Assembly: GCA_963717155.1 (NCBI GenBank)
Contig: OY970326.1
Location: 4,216,001 to 4,280,000, forward strand
Origin: G963717155 sp963717155
GTDB lineage: Bacteria; Actinomycetota; Thermoleophilia; Gaiellales; JALYLC01
Length of the DNA stretch: 64,000 bases
Direction: 5' to 3'
Shown here: one piece after another, positions 8,302 through 17,986 of the stretch
How positions within the stretch are numbered: the first letter of the stretch is position 1
Layout: every line of letters begins with the position of its first letter
The notes under the pieces: generated by a model
The model's input: only the letters and a program-made list of their open reading frames with translations
Told to the model about the DNA's origin: nothing
Database searches by the model: none
Program-made: the position numbers and the translations under genes

Positions 8302-9369
8302 CTACGAGTTGAGCGAGCGGAACACGTCGAACGCGGGCTTCCGGTGCCAGGCCGTGTCGACGAGGCCCGACCGCCAGTAGTCGTGCGGTCCCTGGTCGCG
8401 CAGCAGGAACCACACGAGCAGCGGCACGTACGGGTAGTGACCGCGCACGAGCTCGACGGTCTCGCGTAGCTGACGCGCCTGATCCGCGTCCGTCACGGGC
8501 GGGACGGTGCGGACGGCGAACTCCGTCAGCCAGATCGGCATGTCCCCGCCGTACGCGTCGTCGAGCGCGAGGTGCAGCCAGTCGAGGTTCCGCACCGTGA
8601 CCGCGCCGTCCTTCGGCCGCTCGTTCGGGGCGAAGACGGGCTCCTGCCCCTCGAGGTACGGATTCAGCGCGACGGCGTCGGGCTTCGGACCGCCGGCGGC
8701 GCGGTAGTCGGCGAGGAACGGGATCGGCGCGAGCCCACCCTGGCCGCCGCGGCTCGCGACGGGCCCGATCGCGACGCTCGGCCTTCGGGCTGGCCGCGTG
8801 GATCGCCGGAATGCAGGCGCGTCGCGAGGCCCGCAAGCGCGCGAGGAGCCTCGGTTCCGCCTGCTCCCTGCGGCTGCAGGAACTGCCCGCGGTTCGGCTC
8901 GTTCCAGATCGTGTAGCGCGCGACGGTCGGATAGCGCTGGGCGACGACGCCGCAGAACGTGCCGAAGTCGGCCGGCCTCGTGGGCGTGTGCTGCGGACTC
9001 GCCCCGCCGTTCGCCCAGCGGGGCGCGTCGACGATCGTGAACAGCAGCGAGGCTTTCAGCGATTTCGCGAGCGCGACGATCTTGTCGGCGTTCGTCCACG
9101 CGTACGCCGGATCGGCCGGGTTGCTCGGGTGCCGCGGGCCGCGTGCTCGCGATGTCGCTCCAGACGATGTTGTAACGGAGCAGCGGGGGGTCGAGCGCGT
9201 GCACGGTGGGCACGGCGAGCGGCTCGGCGGACGTCAGCAGCGCGTCGTCCTGCAGGCCGAGGACCATGTTGCTCTTCGAGGGCCCGCGGGTCACGTACAG
9301 CACGCCGACGGCGATCGCCGCGACGACGACGATCAGCAAGAGCACGAGCAGCACTCGGCGCAACCCCAT
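8302..9369 (-). CDS. Membrane-anchored or secreted clan-A-like glycoside hydrolase (three frameshifts)
   Basis: TIM-barrel glycosidase resembling cellulase-like GH5/GH39 members. A hydrophobic N-terminus (VLLVLLLIVVVAAIAVGVLY) serves as signal anchor. The acid/base motif is IWNEPNRGQF, and the nucleophile region is PIWLTEFAVRT near the C-terminus, both classic for clan GH-A. Single inserted bases near 9143 and 8785, plus a third shift near 8815, split the gene. Reading across them gives a continuous protein of about 355 residues, including PSNPADPAYAWTNADKIVAL and ACIPAIHAASPKA. The substrate is unknown. It is convergent with the small gene at 7930 and divergent from the thioredoxin gene. Confidence 0.72.
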   Translation of the reverse strand: MGLRRVLLVLLLIVVVAAIAVGVLYVTRGPSKSNMVLGLQDDALLTSAEPLAVPTVHALDPPLLRYNIVWSDIASTRPAAPEQPGRSGVRVDERRQDRRAREIAESLAAVHDRRRAPLGERRGESAAHAHEAGRLRHVLRRRRPALSDRRALHDLERAEPRAVPAAAGSRRNRGSSRACGPRDAPAFRRSTRPARRPSVAIGPVASRGGQGGLAPIPFLADYRAAGGPKPDAVALNPYLEGQEPVFAPNERPKDGAVTVRNLDWLHLALDDAYGGDMPIWLTEFAVRTVPPVTDADQARQLRETVELVRGHYPYVPLLVWFLLRDQGPHDYWRSGLVDTAWHRKPAFDVFRSLNS

Positions 9370-9450
9370 GCGGGGAGTCTTGCAGCAGCGTACGCGCCGC
9401 GATCCGGCGGCGGCAATCCTGGAACGGTCGCACGCGCGTACCATTTCGGC

Positions 9451-10001
9451 GTGAGCTTCCTGAAACGTCGACCGGTGCTTGCTCGGTGCGCTCGCCGTGG
9501 TCGTCGCGGGCGTCGTCGGCTTCGGCCTGCTGCACCAGTCGACTCCCGACGAGCGCGCCGGGCTGACGCCCGGGTTCAAGGCGTACGCGCCTCCCGCGCT
9601 GCCCGGCTCGACGCTCGCGGCTCGAAGCTGACCCTGGCCGACGCTGCGCGGCAAGCCGACCTTCCTGAACTTCTGGCAGAGCTACTGCGGGCCGTGTCAG
9701 GACGAGGCGCGCCAGCTGGCCTCGTTCACCAGCATGGCCTGCACGGGCGCGCGAACTTCGTCGGGCGTCGACGTGCAGGACGGCCGGCACGCGGCGCTCG
9801 CCTTCGTGCACCGGTACGGCTGGAGCTACCCGCAGCTGCCGGTCTCCGACATCGATCTCGTCGAGCGCTTCGGCGTCATCGGCTTCCCGACGACGCTCGT
9901 GCTCGACAGGCGAGGCCAGATCGTCGACAAGATCGTGGGCCCGACGACCGCGCGCGAGCTGTCGCTCAAGCTCGCGGCAGTCGACGCGCCTCGCCCGGTA
10001 G
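9451..10001 (+). CDS. TlpA/ResA-like membrane-anchored thioredoxin (several frameshifts)
   Basis: Extracytoplasmic thiol-disulfide reductase. Reading across indels gives an N-terminal membrane anchor (LAVVVAGVVGFGLLHQ), the redox motif FWQSYCGPCQDEARQL with its CxxC, and the cis-proline region GVIGFPTTLVLDRRGQIV. Breaks occur near 9476, 9619 (a missing G), 9641, 9735-9765 (probably a compensating pair) and 9988. After the last correction the gene ends at TAG 9999-10001. The next gene, CcdA, starts 4 bases later. The pair would deliver reductant across the membrane, for example for cytochrome c maturation. Confidence 0.75.
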
Positions 10002-10005
10002 CGCC

Positions 10006-10743
10006 GTGCTGCTCGCGTCGATCGCGCTCGGCCCCGTCGGCCTCTCCGCCGCGTTCGCTGCGGGCTTCATCTCGTTCATCTCGCCGTGCGTCTGGCCCCT
10101 CCTGCCGGCGTACCTCTCGTACGTGTCGGGTGTCGCGTACGCCGACATCGGTGGCGAGACGCGACGCGTGACCATCGCCACGTCGTGCTTCGTCGCCGGC
10201 TTCACGTGCGCGTTCGCGCTCGCCGGGGCCGGCGTTCGGGCTGCTCGGCGGCCAGTTCCTCGATCATCGCCGCACGCTCGAGATCGTCGCCGGGCCTGCT
10301 CGTGATCATGATGGGCGTCGTGCTGGCCGGCCTGGCCGGGACGCGCTTCCTGCAGCGCGAGATGCGGGTGGACATCCGTCACACGCCGTCGGGTCTCATC
10401 GGCGCGTTCCTGGCGGGCCTCGCGTTCGCGATCGGCTGGTCCCCCTGCATCGGCCCGACGCTCGCCGCGATCCTCAGCCTGGCAGCCGAGCGGGGCCACG
10501 CGACGGACGGCGCGATTCCTGCTGATCGCCTACGGCCTCGGGACTCGGGCGTGCCGTTCCTGCTGTTCGGGCTGTTCTTCACGCGAGCGCTCGGCGCGCT
10601 GACCCTGGTCCGCCGCCACAGCGCAACGTGATGCGCGTGTCGGGCGCCTCCTCGTCGTCGCCGGGACGCTGCTCGCGCTCGGCGAGCTGACGTCGATCAC
10701 GCGCGAGCTGACGACGGTGCTCCCCGGCCTCGGCAGCGCCTGA
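10006..10743 (+). CDS. ccdA: CcdA/DsbD-type transmembrane thiol transporter (several frameshifts)
   Basis: Polytopic membrane protein that passes electrons from cytoplasmic thioredoxin to extracytoplasmic thioredoxin-like partners. The two conserved cysteines lie in FISPCVWPLLPAYLSYVSG (TM1) and IGWSPCIGPTLAAILSLA (fourth helix), as expected. About 245 residues and six helices are recovered after correcting indels near 10228, 10293, 10518, 10546 (two) and 10600-10640. The stop is TGA 10741-10743. It is coupled to the TlpA-like gene immediately upstream. Gene symbol by family resemblance. Confidence 0.77.
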
Positions 10744-10982
10744 GGGTCGCCCGGTCCCTGGCGCATCTGCGCGAGCGACCGCGCCGATGCGCCCGCTGGC
10801 GACACAGGCGAGCCCGATCGGGAAAGAGCATCCATAGCGCCACGATGTTGAGCTCGACCGACACGGTGCCTCCCGGCTTCCCGGAGCCGCGACGACCGCG
10901 ACTCGGGAGATCACTCGCACCGCGGGGAGCAGGCGTCCCACCCACGGGGGTCAGCCTGTGGGTCGGGCCACCATCGCCCTGC
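10744..10982. other. Convergent intergenic region
   Basis: These 239 bases separate the stops of ccdA (plus) and the Ig-repeat gene (minus). I see no strong terminator. One short minus-strand reading contains a hydrophobic run (VELNIVALWMLFP, continuing IGLACVASG after a one-base shift) and might be a small membrane peptide, but support is weak. Confidence 0.3.
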
Positions 10983-12828
10983 TCACCGCCGACAGGTAGA
11001 GGCGTCGGCGCCGCCCTGCACGACGAGCCGGTAGCGGTTGTCGGGGTGCAGGCCGCTGACGTGGCAGACGCCGTCGATCGCGCCGTTCTGTGCCCGACGC
11101 GAGATCTGATCCTTGCTGCGGCAGAACAGGAGCCACGCGCCGCCGTGCGCGGGACGGGCCTGCCAGACGAGGCGAACCGGGGCGCCACCCGGGATGAGCC
11201 GTCCACGCACATGTGGGTTGACCAGCGAGCCATCGGCCGCGCGCGTTGCGGTCACGCGCACGACGAGCCGCGGATGCACGCGTACGATGCCCGCGTTGGC
11301 GGTCGCGGAGCGGTGGGTCGGCGTCACCCGCGAACACGATGCGCACCTGTCCCGAGAAGCGCGGCCGCAGCGACACGCGGAAGGCCCCGTTCCTCAGGGT
11401 GATGGCACGGACGCGCTGGACGAGCCTGCGCCGGTGGAAGCCCTGCAGGATCAGCGTGACGAGCCCGCGGGACACGCCCGACGCCTTTCCGCGCACGACG
11501 ACCGTGCGTCCGCCCTCGACGCGGCGCGGAAGTGCCAGAGCCCGCAGCAGCACGGCCTTCTTTCCGGCGCCGGCGATGGTCGCGGTGACACCGGACGCGT
11601 GGTTCTCGACGGCACTGCGCACCGTCGTCGTGCGGACGCACCGACGCAAGCTCGTTGCCTGCGCGATCGCGCACCAGCACGCGCAGCGCGTAGACGCCAT
11701 CGGACAGGTCGGTGGTGGCGAGGCGGGTCTTCCACGGTGGGGCGTCGAGGCTCGCGATGGTCTCCCACGCGTCGGAGCCGGCACGCGCGAGCCTGGAACT
11801 CGACGCGTGCGACGCCGCTGCCGGGGTCGCTCGCGGTCGCCGTCAGCGTGACCGTGCCCGACACGCCGGCGGCGAGGGTGTCGAGCGAGGCGGCGGGTGC
11901 CGTCCGATCGATCACGATCGCGGTCGCCGGCGCCGATGCCTCGTTGCCGACCGCGTCCGCTGCGACCGCGCGAACCTCGTAGGCGCCGTCTGCAGCCGAG
12001 GGCCGGGGACACGATGCGGTACGGCGCGTCTCCGTCGGCTGCCAGCGGCTGCCAGGCGCCGCCGGTCGCAGGCCGTAGCTCGAAGCGCACCTGCGCCACG
12101 CCGCTACCGCTGTCGCCGGCGCTCGCCGCAAGCGTCAGCGGGCCCGAGACCAGGGCCGCGGGTGCGGGCGCGTCGAGCGAGACGAGCGGCGCGCTGTTGT
12201 CGATCCTGACCGTGCGCGTTGCGACCTCGGAGCGGTTTCCGGCTCGATCGATCGCCGTGGCCGTCAACGCCCGTGGCCCGTCGGGAAGGCCCGTGGTGTC
12301 GAGCGTGGCCGTCCCGTCGGCAGACGAGACGACGGCTCCGGGGCCGAGGTTCAGCGCGAAGTGGTCGACGCCCGACAGGTCGTCGCGACCGCCGACCTGG
12401 AGCGCCACGGCGCCGCGGAGCCACCGGTCCGCCGCGGGGCTGGTCCAGTCGACCGTCGGAGCGCTCGGGTCGTAGTTCACGATCGCCTTCATGATCTGCG
12501 TGCCCGCGACACAGAAGAGCGCCGCGCGGATCGGGTTCGGACCGGGCGAGTAGGTGCTCCAGGCCGGCGTCACGGTCCACCCGAACATCCCTGCCTTCGT
12601 CGCCACGTAGTACGTCCCGTTGGCCTCGTTCGCATAGTCGCGCTGTGTCGCCTCGTCATCTGCGATGTCGAACAGCAGGGTCGGCGGAGCATCGGACAGC
12701 CCGTACCAGGCCTTCCCGCTGACGACGGAGGCGTCGATCAGGCCGCAGTGGGCGTTCGCGGCAGGAGCGATCACCAGAGCCAGGAGGACGGGGAGCGCGG
12801 CGAGCATGCGGCGTGGTCGGAACGACAT
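10983..12828 (-). CDS. Secreted Ig-like repeat protein (about four frameshifts)
   Basis: Exported surface protein of about 614 residues. A Sec signal (MLAALPVLLALVIAPAANA) precedes a unique N-terminal region. Three tandem Ig-like repeats of about 90-95 residues follow, recognisable by recurring DxSGV or DPGSGVARVEF strands and AIDRAGNRSEV / AADAVGNEAS / VRDRAGNELAS ends. Then come a beta-rich segment (ALALPRRVEGGRTVVVRGKA) and a C-terminal domain with three cysteines (LLFCRSKDQ, DGVCHVSG, DASTC). Frame breaks lie near 12005, 11780, 11650 and 11325. It starts 27 bases after the sigma-like gene with an AAGGAAAG site, so it is probably co-transcribed with it. Confidence 0.68.
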
Positions 12829-12854
12829 GTGAAGCTCTTTCCTTCGGCTCGTGG

Positions 12855-13763
12855 CTACTGGCAGAGTCGTGCTGCGCGGCAGGGGCCGAGGCCCGCTGCC
12901 GGGGTGGGCGATGGCGCGTGTGTCGCGATGGGACGGGAGACCCGGCGCGGCGCGCGGCGGTGAGGCCCCGTGGGTGCTACCGCCCGGATGCGCACGCGGC
13001 GGTGCGTCAGACGCGGGGGCGGCGGTGTCGACTCGCGCGCTGCGATGGATGCCGCGGGATGGCTGGCACCCAGCGCGAGCGTCGCCCTGGCGTACGCGGG
13101 CGTCGAGATCTCGGTCGCGGGCAGCACCAGCGCGACGCTCGCGATGCCCGCCGCGACCGCGACGGACACCGGTGCGAGGATGCCGCGGCCTGATCCCAAC
13201 CCGCGAAGGAGCACTGCAGGCAACGCCAGGCCGCCGGCGATCCGGCTGCGGACGGCGGCCGTCAAGCGGAGGCGGGCGCGGTCGAGCGCGCGGTAGTGGC
13301 TCGAGCGTCCGAGCCCCGAGCCCGCGAAGCCGGCACCGGTCGCGGTCGCCGTCAGAGCGCGCCGCTCGGAGCTCGGAAGGTCGCCGACCAGCTGCCGCAG
13401 CGCCCGCGAGACGTCGCGGCGGTGCACCTCGGTCGAGACGGCGTCGTGATCGCTCTGCGAGCCTCGTGCCTCGACGAGCGCGGCTTCCGACGCGGGCGCC
13501 TCGCGCCGTCGCCGGCGGTGCTGGTCGATCGCCTTGTTGCGGGCGATGCCTCCGACGAGCGCGCAGACCGCGTCCAGCGCGAGCCGATCGTCTCGCGGCG
13601 ACAGCAGCAGCGCGTACGCCACGTCGGCGCGCACGTCGTCGCGGTCGGCGCCGACCACGCCTCGCCGGGTCAACTGCGCCTCGACGGCCTGTTGCAGGCG
13701 CTCGCCCGCGATCCCGTGGCCGCTTGCGAGCAGGACGGCTGCCTCCGCCATCGTGAGCGACAC
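12855..13763 (-). CDS. Sigma-factor-like protein with a C-terminal membrane segment
   Basis: Putative RNA polymerase sigma-like regulator of about 302 residues. The region VGGIARNKAIDQHRRRRRE resembles sigma region 2. LVGDLPSSERRALTATATGA followed by SHYRALDRARLRLTAAVR resembles region 4 with a degenerate recognition helix. A hydrophobic helix (ILAPVSVAVAAGIASVALVL) and a Pro/Arg-rich tail follow, unlike ordinary ECF factors, so the protein may be membrane-tethered. Start is uncertain: GTG 13763, ATG 13751 or GTG 13835. It lies directly upstream of the Ig-repeat surface protein, suggesting a dedicated regulator. Confidence 0.55.
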   Translation of the reverse strand: MSLTMAEAAVLLASGHGIAGERLQQAVEAQLTRRGVVGADRDDVRADVAYALLLSPRDDRLALDAVCALVGGIARNKAIDQHRRRRREAPASEAALVEARGSQSDHDAVSTEVHRRDVSRALRQLVGDLPSSERRALTATATGAGFAGSGLGRSSHYRALDRARLRLTAAVRSRIAGGLALPAVLLRGLGSGRGILAPVSVAVAAGIASVALVLPATEISTPAYARATLALGASHPAASIAARESTPPPPRLTHRRVRIRAVAPTGPHRRAPRRVSRPIATHAPSPTPAAGLGPCRAARLCQ

Positions 13764-13871
13764 CGGTGCGGAGGTCGCGCGGGAGAGTGGGAGGAGCACG
13801 CCACCAGGGTCACCCGGGCGGGCCGCCGGCACCACCCCCCAGGTGGGCCGATCGAGCTACGGTCTGAGGTA

Positions 13872-14965
13872 ATGCGCCTCCTCTCGGTCACGGGCAACCG
13901 GCCCCAGTTCATCAAGGCCGCTCCGTTGCACGCGGCGCTGCACGGACGCGTCGACCTCGTCTCGCTCGACACGGGGCAGCACTACGACCGCGAGCTCGCG
14001 GCCCTGTTCTACGAGGATCTCGGACTCGCCGAGCCGCACATCCGCCTGCGCGTCGGATCCGGCTCGCACGCCGAGCAGACGGCACGGATGCTCGTCGGGC
14101 ATCGAGCTCGCGATCCGCGACCAGCGTCCCGACGGCGTGGTCGTCTACGGCGATACGAACTCGACGCTCGCCGCGGCGCTCGCCGCCGCCAAGGAGCAGG
14201 TGCCGGTCGCCCACGTCGAGGCCGGCCTTCGCAGCTTCGACCGCCGCATGCCGGAGGAGGTCAACCGCGTCATCGCCGACAGCCTGTCGCCGCTGCTCCT
14301 GTGCCCGTCGCAGACCGCCGTCGACAACCTGGCGCGCGAGGGGATCACCGACGGCGTGCACGTCGTGGGGGACGTGATGGTCGACGTCGCACGGATCGTC
14401 GCGCCCGCGGCGGCCGCTCGCTCCGAGTATCCCGGCGAGCTCGGGCTCGAGCCGCGGCGGCTACCTGCTCGCCACGGTCCACCGCCAGTCGAACACGCAG
14501 GCAGCCGAGCCTCGCGACGCATCGTCGAGGGGCTCGGCTCGCTGGCCGAGCCGGTCGTGCTGCCGCTGCACCCGCGCACGCGCGCGGCGCTCGAGCGGGA
14601 TGGCCTGATGGAGGCGCTCGAGGCGGCCGTGCACGTGCTTCCCCCGCTCGGCTACGGCGACTTCACCGCGCTCCTGCTCGGCGCCAGGCTGTGCCTCACC
14701 GACTCGGGCGGCGTGCAGAAGGAGGCCTACCTGCACGGCGTGCCCTGCGTGACGCTGCGCGACACGAGCGAGTGGGTCGAGACGATCGAGGCGGGCTGGA
14801 ACGTGCTCGTCGGAGACGACCCGGCGGCGCTGCGCGAGGCCGTGTCGAGCCTCGCGCCGCCGGCGCGCGCGTCCCGAGCTGTACGGCGACGGCCATGCGG
14901 CCGAACGGATCGCGAGCCTGCTCGTCGGCGGATCGTGGACCTCGCGATACTGTGCCCCGGCGTGA
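13872..14965 (+). CDS. UDP-N-acetylglucosamine 2-epimerase, WecB/WbpI class (frameshifts)
   Basis: Non-hydrolysing nucleotide-sugar 2-epimerase with a GT-B-like fold, about 363 residues. Family motifs are intact after reading across indels: SVTGNRPQFIKAAPLH at the N-terminus, VYGDTNSTLAAALAA, VAHVEAGLRSFDRRMPEEVN, ATVHRQSNT and LTDSGGVQKEAYLHGVPCVT. Breaks are near 14098, 14455, 14505-14515 and 14875. ATG 13872 follows GAGGT. The stop overlaps the GTG of the dehydrogenase gene (GTGA). In this cluster it most likely acts on the diacetamido-uronic acid intermediate, as WbpI does, or makes UDP-ManNAc as WecB does. Confidence 0.83.
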
Positions 14966-16239
14966 AATCGCGCGTAGCAGTCATCGGAGCGGGATATGTG
15001 GGGCTGCCGCTCGCGGTGGCGCTGGCCGAGGGCGGACGGCCCGTGACGTGCATCGACGTCTCGCCGGACGCGGTGCGACGCATACTCGCGGGCGACTCCT
15101 ACATCTCCGACGTGCCGTCCGAGAAGCTCGCCCAGCTCGTCGCCGACGGCGTCGCTCGAGGCGACCACCGACCCGAGCTCGATCGCCGACTGCGACGACG
15201 TCGTCCTGTGCGTTCCGACGCCGCTGTCGCGCAACCGCGAGCCCGACCTCTCGTACGTGATGGACGCGACGCGCACCGTCGGCCGCTACCTGCGCGCGCG
15301 GGCACCTCGTCGTGCTCGAGTCGACGACCTACCCGGGTACGACGCGCGACGAGCTCGGCCCCGCGCTCGAGGAGGCGTCCGGGCTCGTGGCCGGCGTCGA
15401 CTTCCACCTCGCGATGTCGCCCGAGCGCATCGACCCGGGCCGCGTCGATCACACGATCCGTACCACGCCGAAGGTCGTCGGCGGCCTCACGCCGGCCTGC
15501 ACCGAGCGCGCCTGCGCGCTCTACGCGCCGGCGGTCGACACGCTCGTCCCGGTCACGTCCCCCGAGGCGGCCGAGCTCACGAAGCTGCTCGAGAACATCT
15601 TCCGCTCGGTCAACATCGCGCTCGTCAACGAGCTCGCGATGCTCTGCGACCGGCTCGAGCTCGACGTCTGGGAGGTGCTCGACGCGGCCGCGACGAAGCC
15701 GTTCGGCTTCATGCCGTTCAGGCCGGGGCCGGGGCTCGGCGGGCACTGTCTGCCGCTCGATCCGTTCTACCTGGCCTGGAAGGCGCGCGAGGTCGACTTC
15801 CAGACCGAGTTCATCGAGCTCGCCGGCAAGGTCAACGCGAACATGCCGTACTTCTGCATGCAGAAGGTCGCGCGGGCGCTGAACCGCTCCGGCCCGGAGC
15901 CTGCACGGCTCGCGCGTGCTGCTGCTCGGCGTCGCCTACAAGCCGAACATCGACGACACGCGCGAGTCGCCCGCGCTGAAGCTGATCGAGCTGCTGCGCG
16001 ACGAGGGCGCCGACGTCGCCTACCACGACCCGCACGTCGCACAGGCTGCCGTCGCACAACCTCGAGTCGGTCGAGCTCGACGACGCCGAGATCGCCCGCG
16101 CGCAGTGCGTCGTGATCGTCACCGATCACTCGTCGGTCGACTACGCGACGCGTGGTCGAGCTGGCGCCGATCGTCGTCGACTTCCGCAACGCGACCCGGC
16201 GCGTGCCCGGGTGCCGAGGCCAAGGTGATCCGCCTGTGA
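14962..16239 (+). CDS. UDP-N-acetyl-hexosamine 6-dehydrogenase, WbpA/WecC class (frameshifts)
   Basis: NAD-dependent dehydrogenase that oxidises C6 of a UDP-HexNAc to the uronic acid. The Rossmann motif is VAVIGAGYVGLPLAVALAEGG. The catalytic-cysteine segment GPGLGGHCLPLDPFYLAWKA is the form seen in WbpA-type enzymes. The C-terminal UDP-binding domain has LLLGVAYKPNIDDTRESPA. Breaks lie near 15155, 15303, 15899, 16045, 16150 and 16210, and the corrected product is about 423 residues. GTGA overlaps link it to the genes on both sides. Whether the substrate is UDP-GlcNAc or UDP-ManNAc cannot be decided from motifs alone. The neighbours favour UDP-GlcNAc. Confidence 0.85.
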
Positions 16240-17257
16240 GCGCGCCGCTGCGCCTCGCCGTCGTCGGCCTCGGCTACTGGGGGCCGAACCTGGCGCGCAA
16301 CCTGGCGCGGGTGGGCGAGCTCGCGTGGGCCTGCGATCTCTCCGAGGAGAACCTCGACCGCTACCGCCCGCTGTATCCCGAGGCGCGCATGACCACACGA
16401 GCTCGACGAGGTGCTCGCAGACGACACCGTCGACGCCGTCGCGATCGCCACCTCCGTGCCGACCCACCACCCGCTCGGGATGCGCGTGCTCGCGGCCGGC
16501 AAGCACCTGTTCGTCGAGAAGCCGCTCGCGCTCTCGACGGCCGAGGCACGCGAGCTGGTCGAGGCCGCCGAGGCTGCCGATCGCCGTCTGATGGTCGGAC
16601 ACCTCCTGCTCTTCCACCCGGGGTTGCGCAAGGTCAAGTCCCTGATCGACTCCGGTGAGCTCGGCGAGCTGCGCTACCTGTACGGCGTGCGCGTGAACCT
16701 CGGCGTGATCCGCGCCGACGAGAACGCGCTCTGGAGCCTCGGTGCGCACGACATCGCCGTCCTGCTCGATCTCGTCGGCGAGCGGCCGACCGAGCTGCAG
16801 GCCCGCGGCGAGTGCTACGTGCGTCCCGGCGTCGAGGACGTCGTCTTCGGCTACGTGAAGTTCCCCTCGGGCGTCGTCGCCCACCTGCATCTCTCCTGGC
16901 TCGACCCGCACAAGACGCGCGAGCCTGACGGTCGTGGGCAGCGACAAGATGGTCGTCTTCGACGACATGGACGCCGACCGCAAGGTCACGGTCTACGACA
17001 AGGGCATCGCGCTCCCGCGTGCCGACACGTACGGCGAGTACGTGGGCGTCCGCTCCGGCGACATCTCGATCCCGCGCATCCCGAGCGACGAGCCGCTGCG
17101 CCTCGAGGTCGAGGAGTTCGCCGCGGCGATCCGCGAGCGCCGCTCGCCGCTCTCCGACGGCCACGCAGGCGTCGCCGTCGTCGAGGTGCTCGAGGGGCTC
17201 CAGCGATCGCTCGACGAGGGCGGTGGCGTCATCGCGGTCGACCCCGTCCACGCGTGA
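16236..17257 (+). CDS. Gfo/Idh/MocA-family oxidoreductase, WbpB-like (two frameshifts)
   Basis: NAD(P)-dependent sugar oxidoreductase of about 340 residues. The Rossmann start is LAVVGLGYWGPNLARNLARV. The conserved lysine of the family lies in KHLFVEKPLALS, and the substrate domain contains WSLGAHDIAVLLDLVGERP. Inserted bases near 16400 and 16925 interrupt the frame. It overlaps the dehydrogenase and acetyltransferase genes by GTGA junctions. In Pseudomonas aeruginosa WbpB oxidises the 3-position of UDP-GlcNAcA before transamination. The context here supports the same role, but the partner aminotransferase is not in the window. Confidence 0.82.
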
Positions 17258-17986
17258 CGCTGCGCTCCGGATCCGCGAGGCCCGAACCTGCACGTCGGCG
17301 CTGACGTCGAGATCGGTGACGACGTCGAGTTCGGCGCCAACGTGGTCGCTGCACGACGGCTGCCGGGTCGCTCGCGGCTGCCGCGTCGGCGACGGCGCGG
17401 TGCTCGGCAAGCGGCCGGCGCTCGGCGGCAGCTCGACCGCCTCGCGCACGCCGCTCGACGGTCTCGTGCTCGGCGAGGGCTGCATCGTCTCGAGCCACGC
17501 GGTCGTGTTCGCCGGCAGCGACGTCGGCGACGGCACGATCGTGGGCGACGGCGCGCTCGTGCGCGAGCGCTGCAGCCTCGGCGTCGAGTGCGTCGTCGGG
17601 GCACGCGCGACGGTCGAGAACGACAGCGTCCTCGGCGCGCGCGGTCAAGCTCCAGGCCAACGCCTACGTGACGGCGTACTCGACGCTCGAGGACGACGTC
17701 TTCATCGCACCCTGCGTCGTCACGACGAACGACAACTTCATGGGCCGCACCGAGAAGCGCAGGGCCCTGATGCGCGGCCCGCTGATCAGGCGCGGCGCAC
17801 GCGTCGGCGGCGGCGCGGTGCTGCTGCCCGGCGTCGAGATCGGCGAGGAGGCGTTCGTCGGCGCCGGCGCGGTGGTCACGCGCGACGTCGCCGGCGCACA
17901 CCGTGGTCGTCGGCTCGCCCGCGCGCTACTTGCGCAACGTCCCGCCCGAGGAGTTGCTCGGCGCGACGACCCACGACAGCCGGTAG
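17254..17986 (+). CDS. Left-handed beta-helix N-acetyltransferase, WbpD-like (four frameshifts)
   Basis: Hexapeptide-repeat acyltransferase of about 242 residues. The repeats are plain (VEIGDDVEFGANVV, RVGDGAVLG, AGSDVGDGTIVGDGALVRE, VGGGAVLLPGVEIGEEAFVG), ending in VVVGSPARYLRNVP, which is typical of WbpD and other nucleotide-sugar acetyltransferases. Indels near 17280, 17346, 17648 and 17894 break the frame. It would acetylate the 3-amino group of the UDP-sugar made by the preceding enzymes. The last 61 bases overlap, in the opposite direction, the end of the SpoIID-subtilisin gene. Confidence 0.8.

Noticed and set aside
13296..15260. Very long open frames (also 37228-38934, 47261-49924 and 1070-2494)
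   Set aside because: They are antisense or off-frame to well-supported genes, are Arg/Ala/Pro-rich and lack domains. They are high-GC shadow frames.
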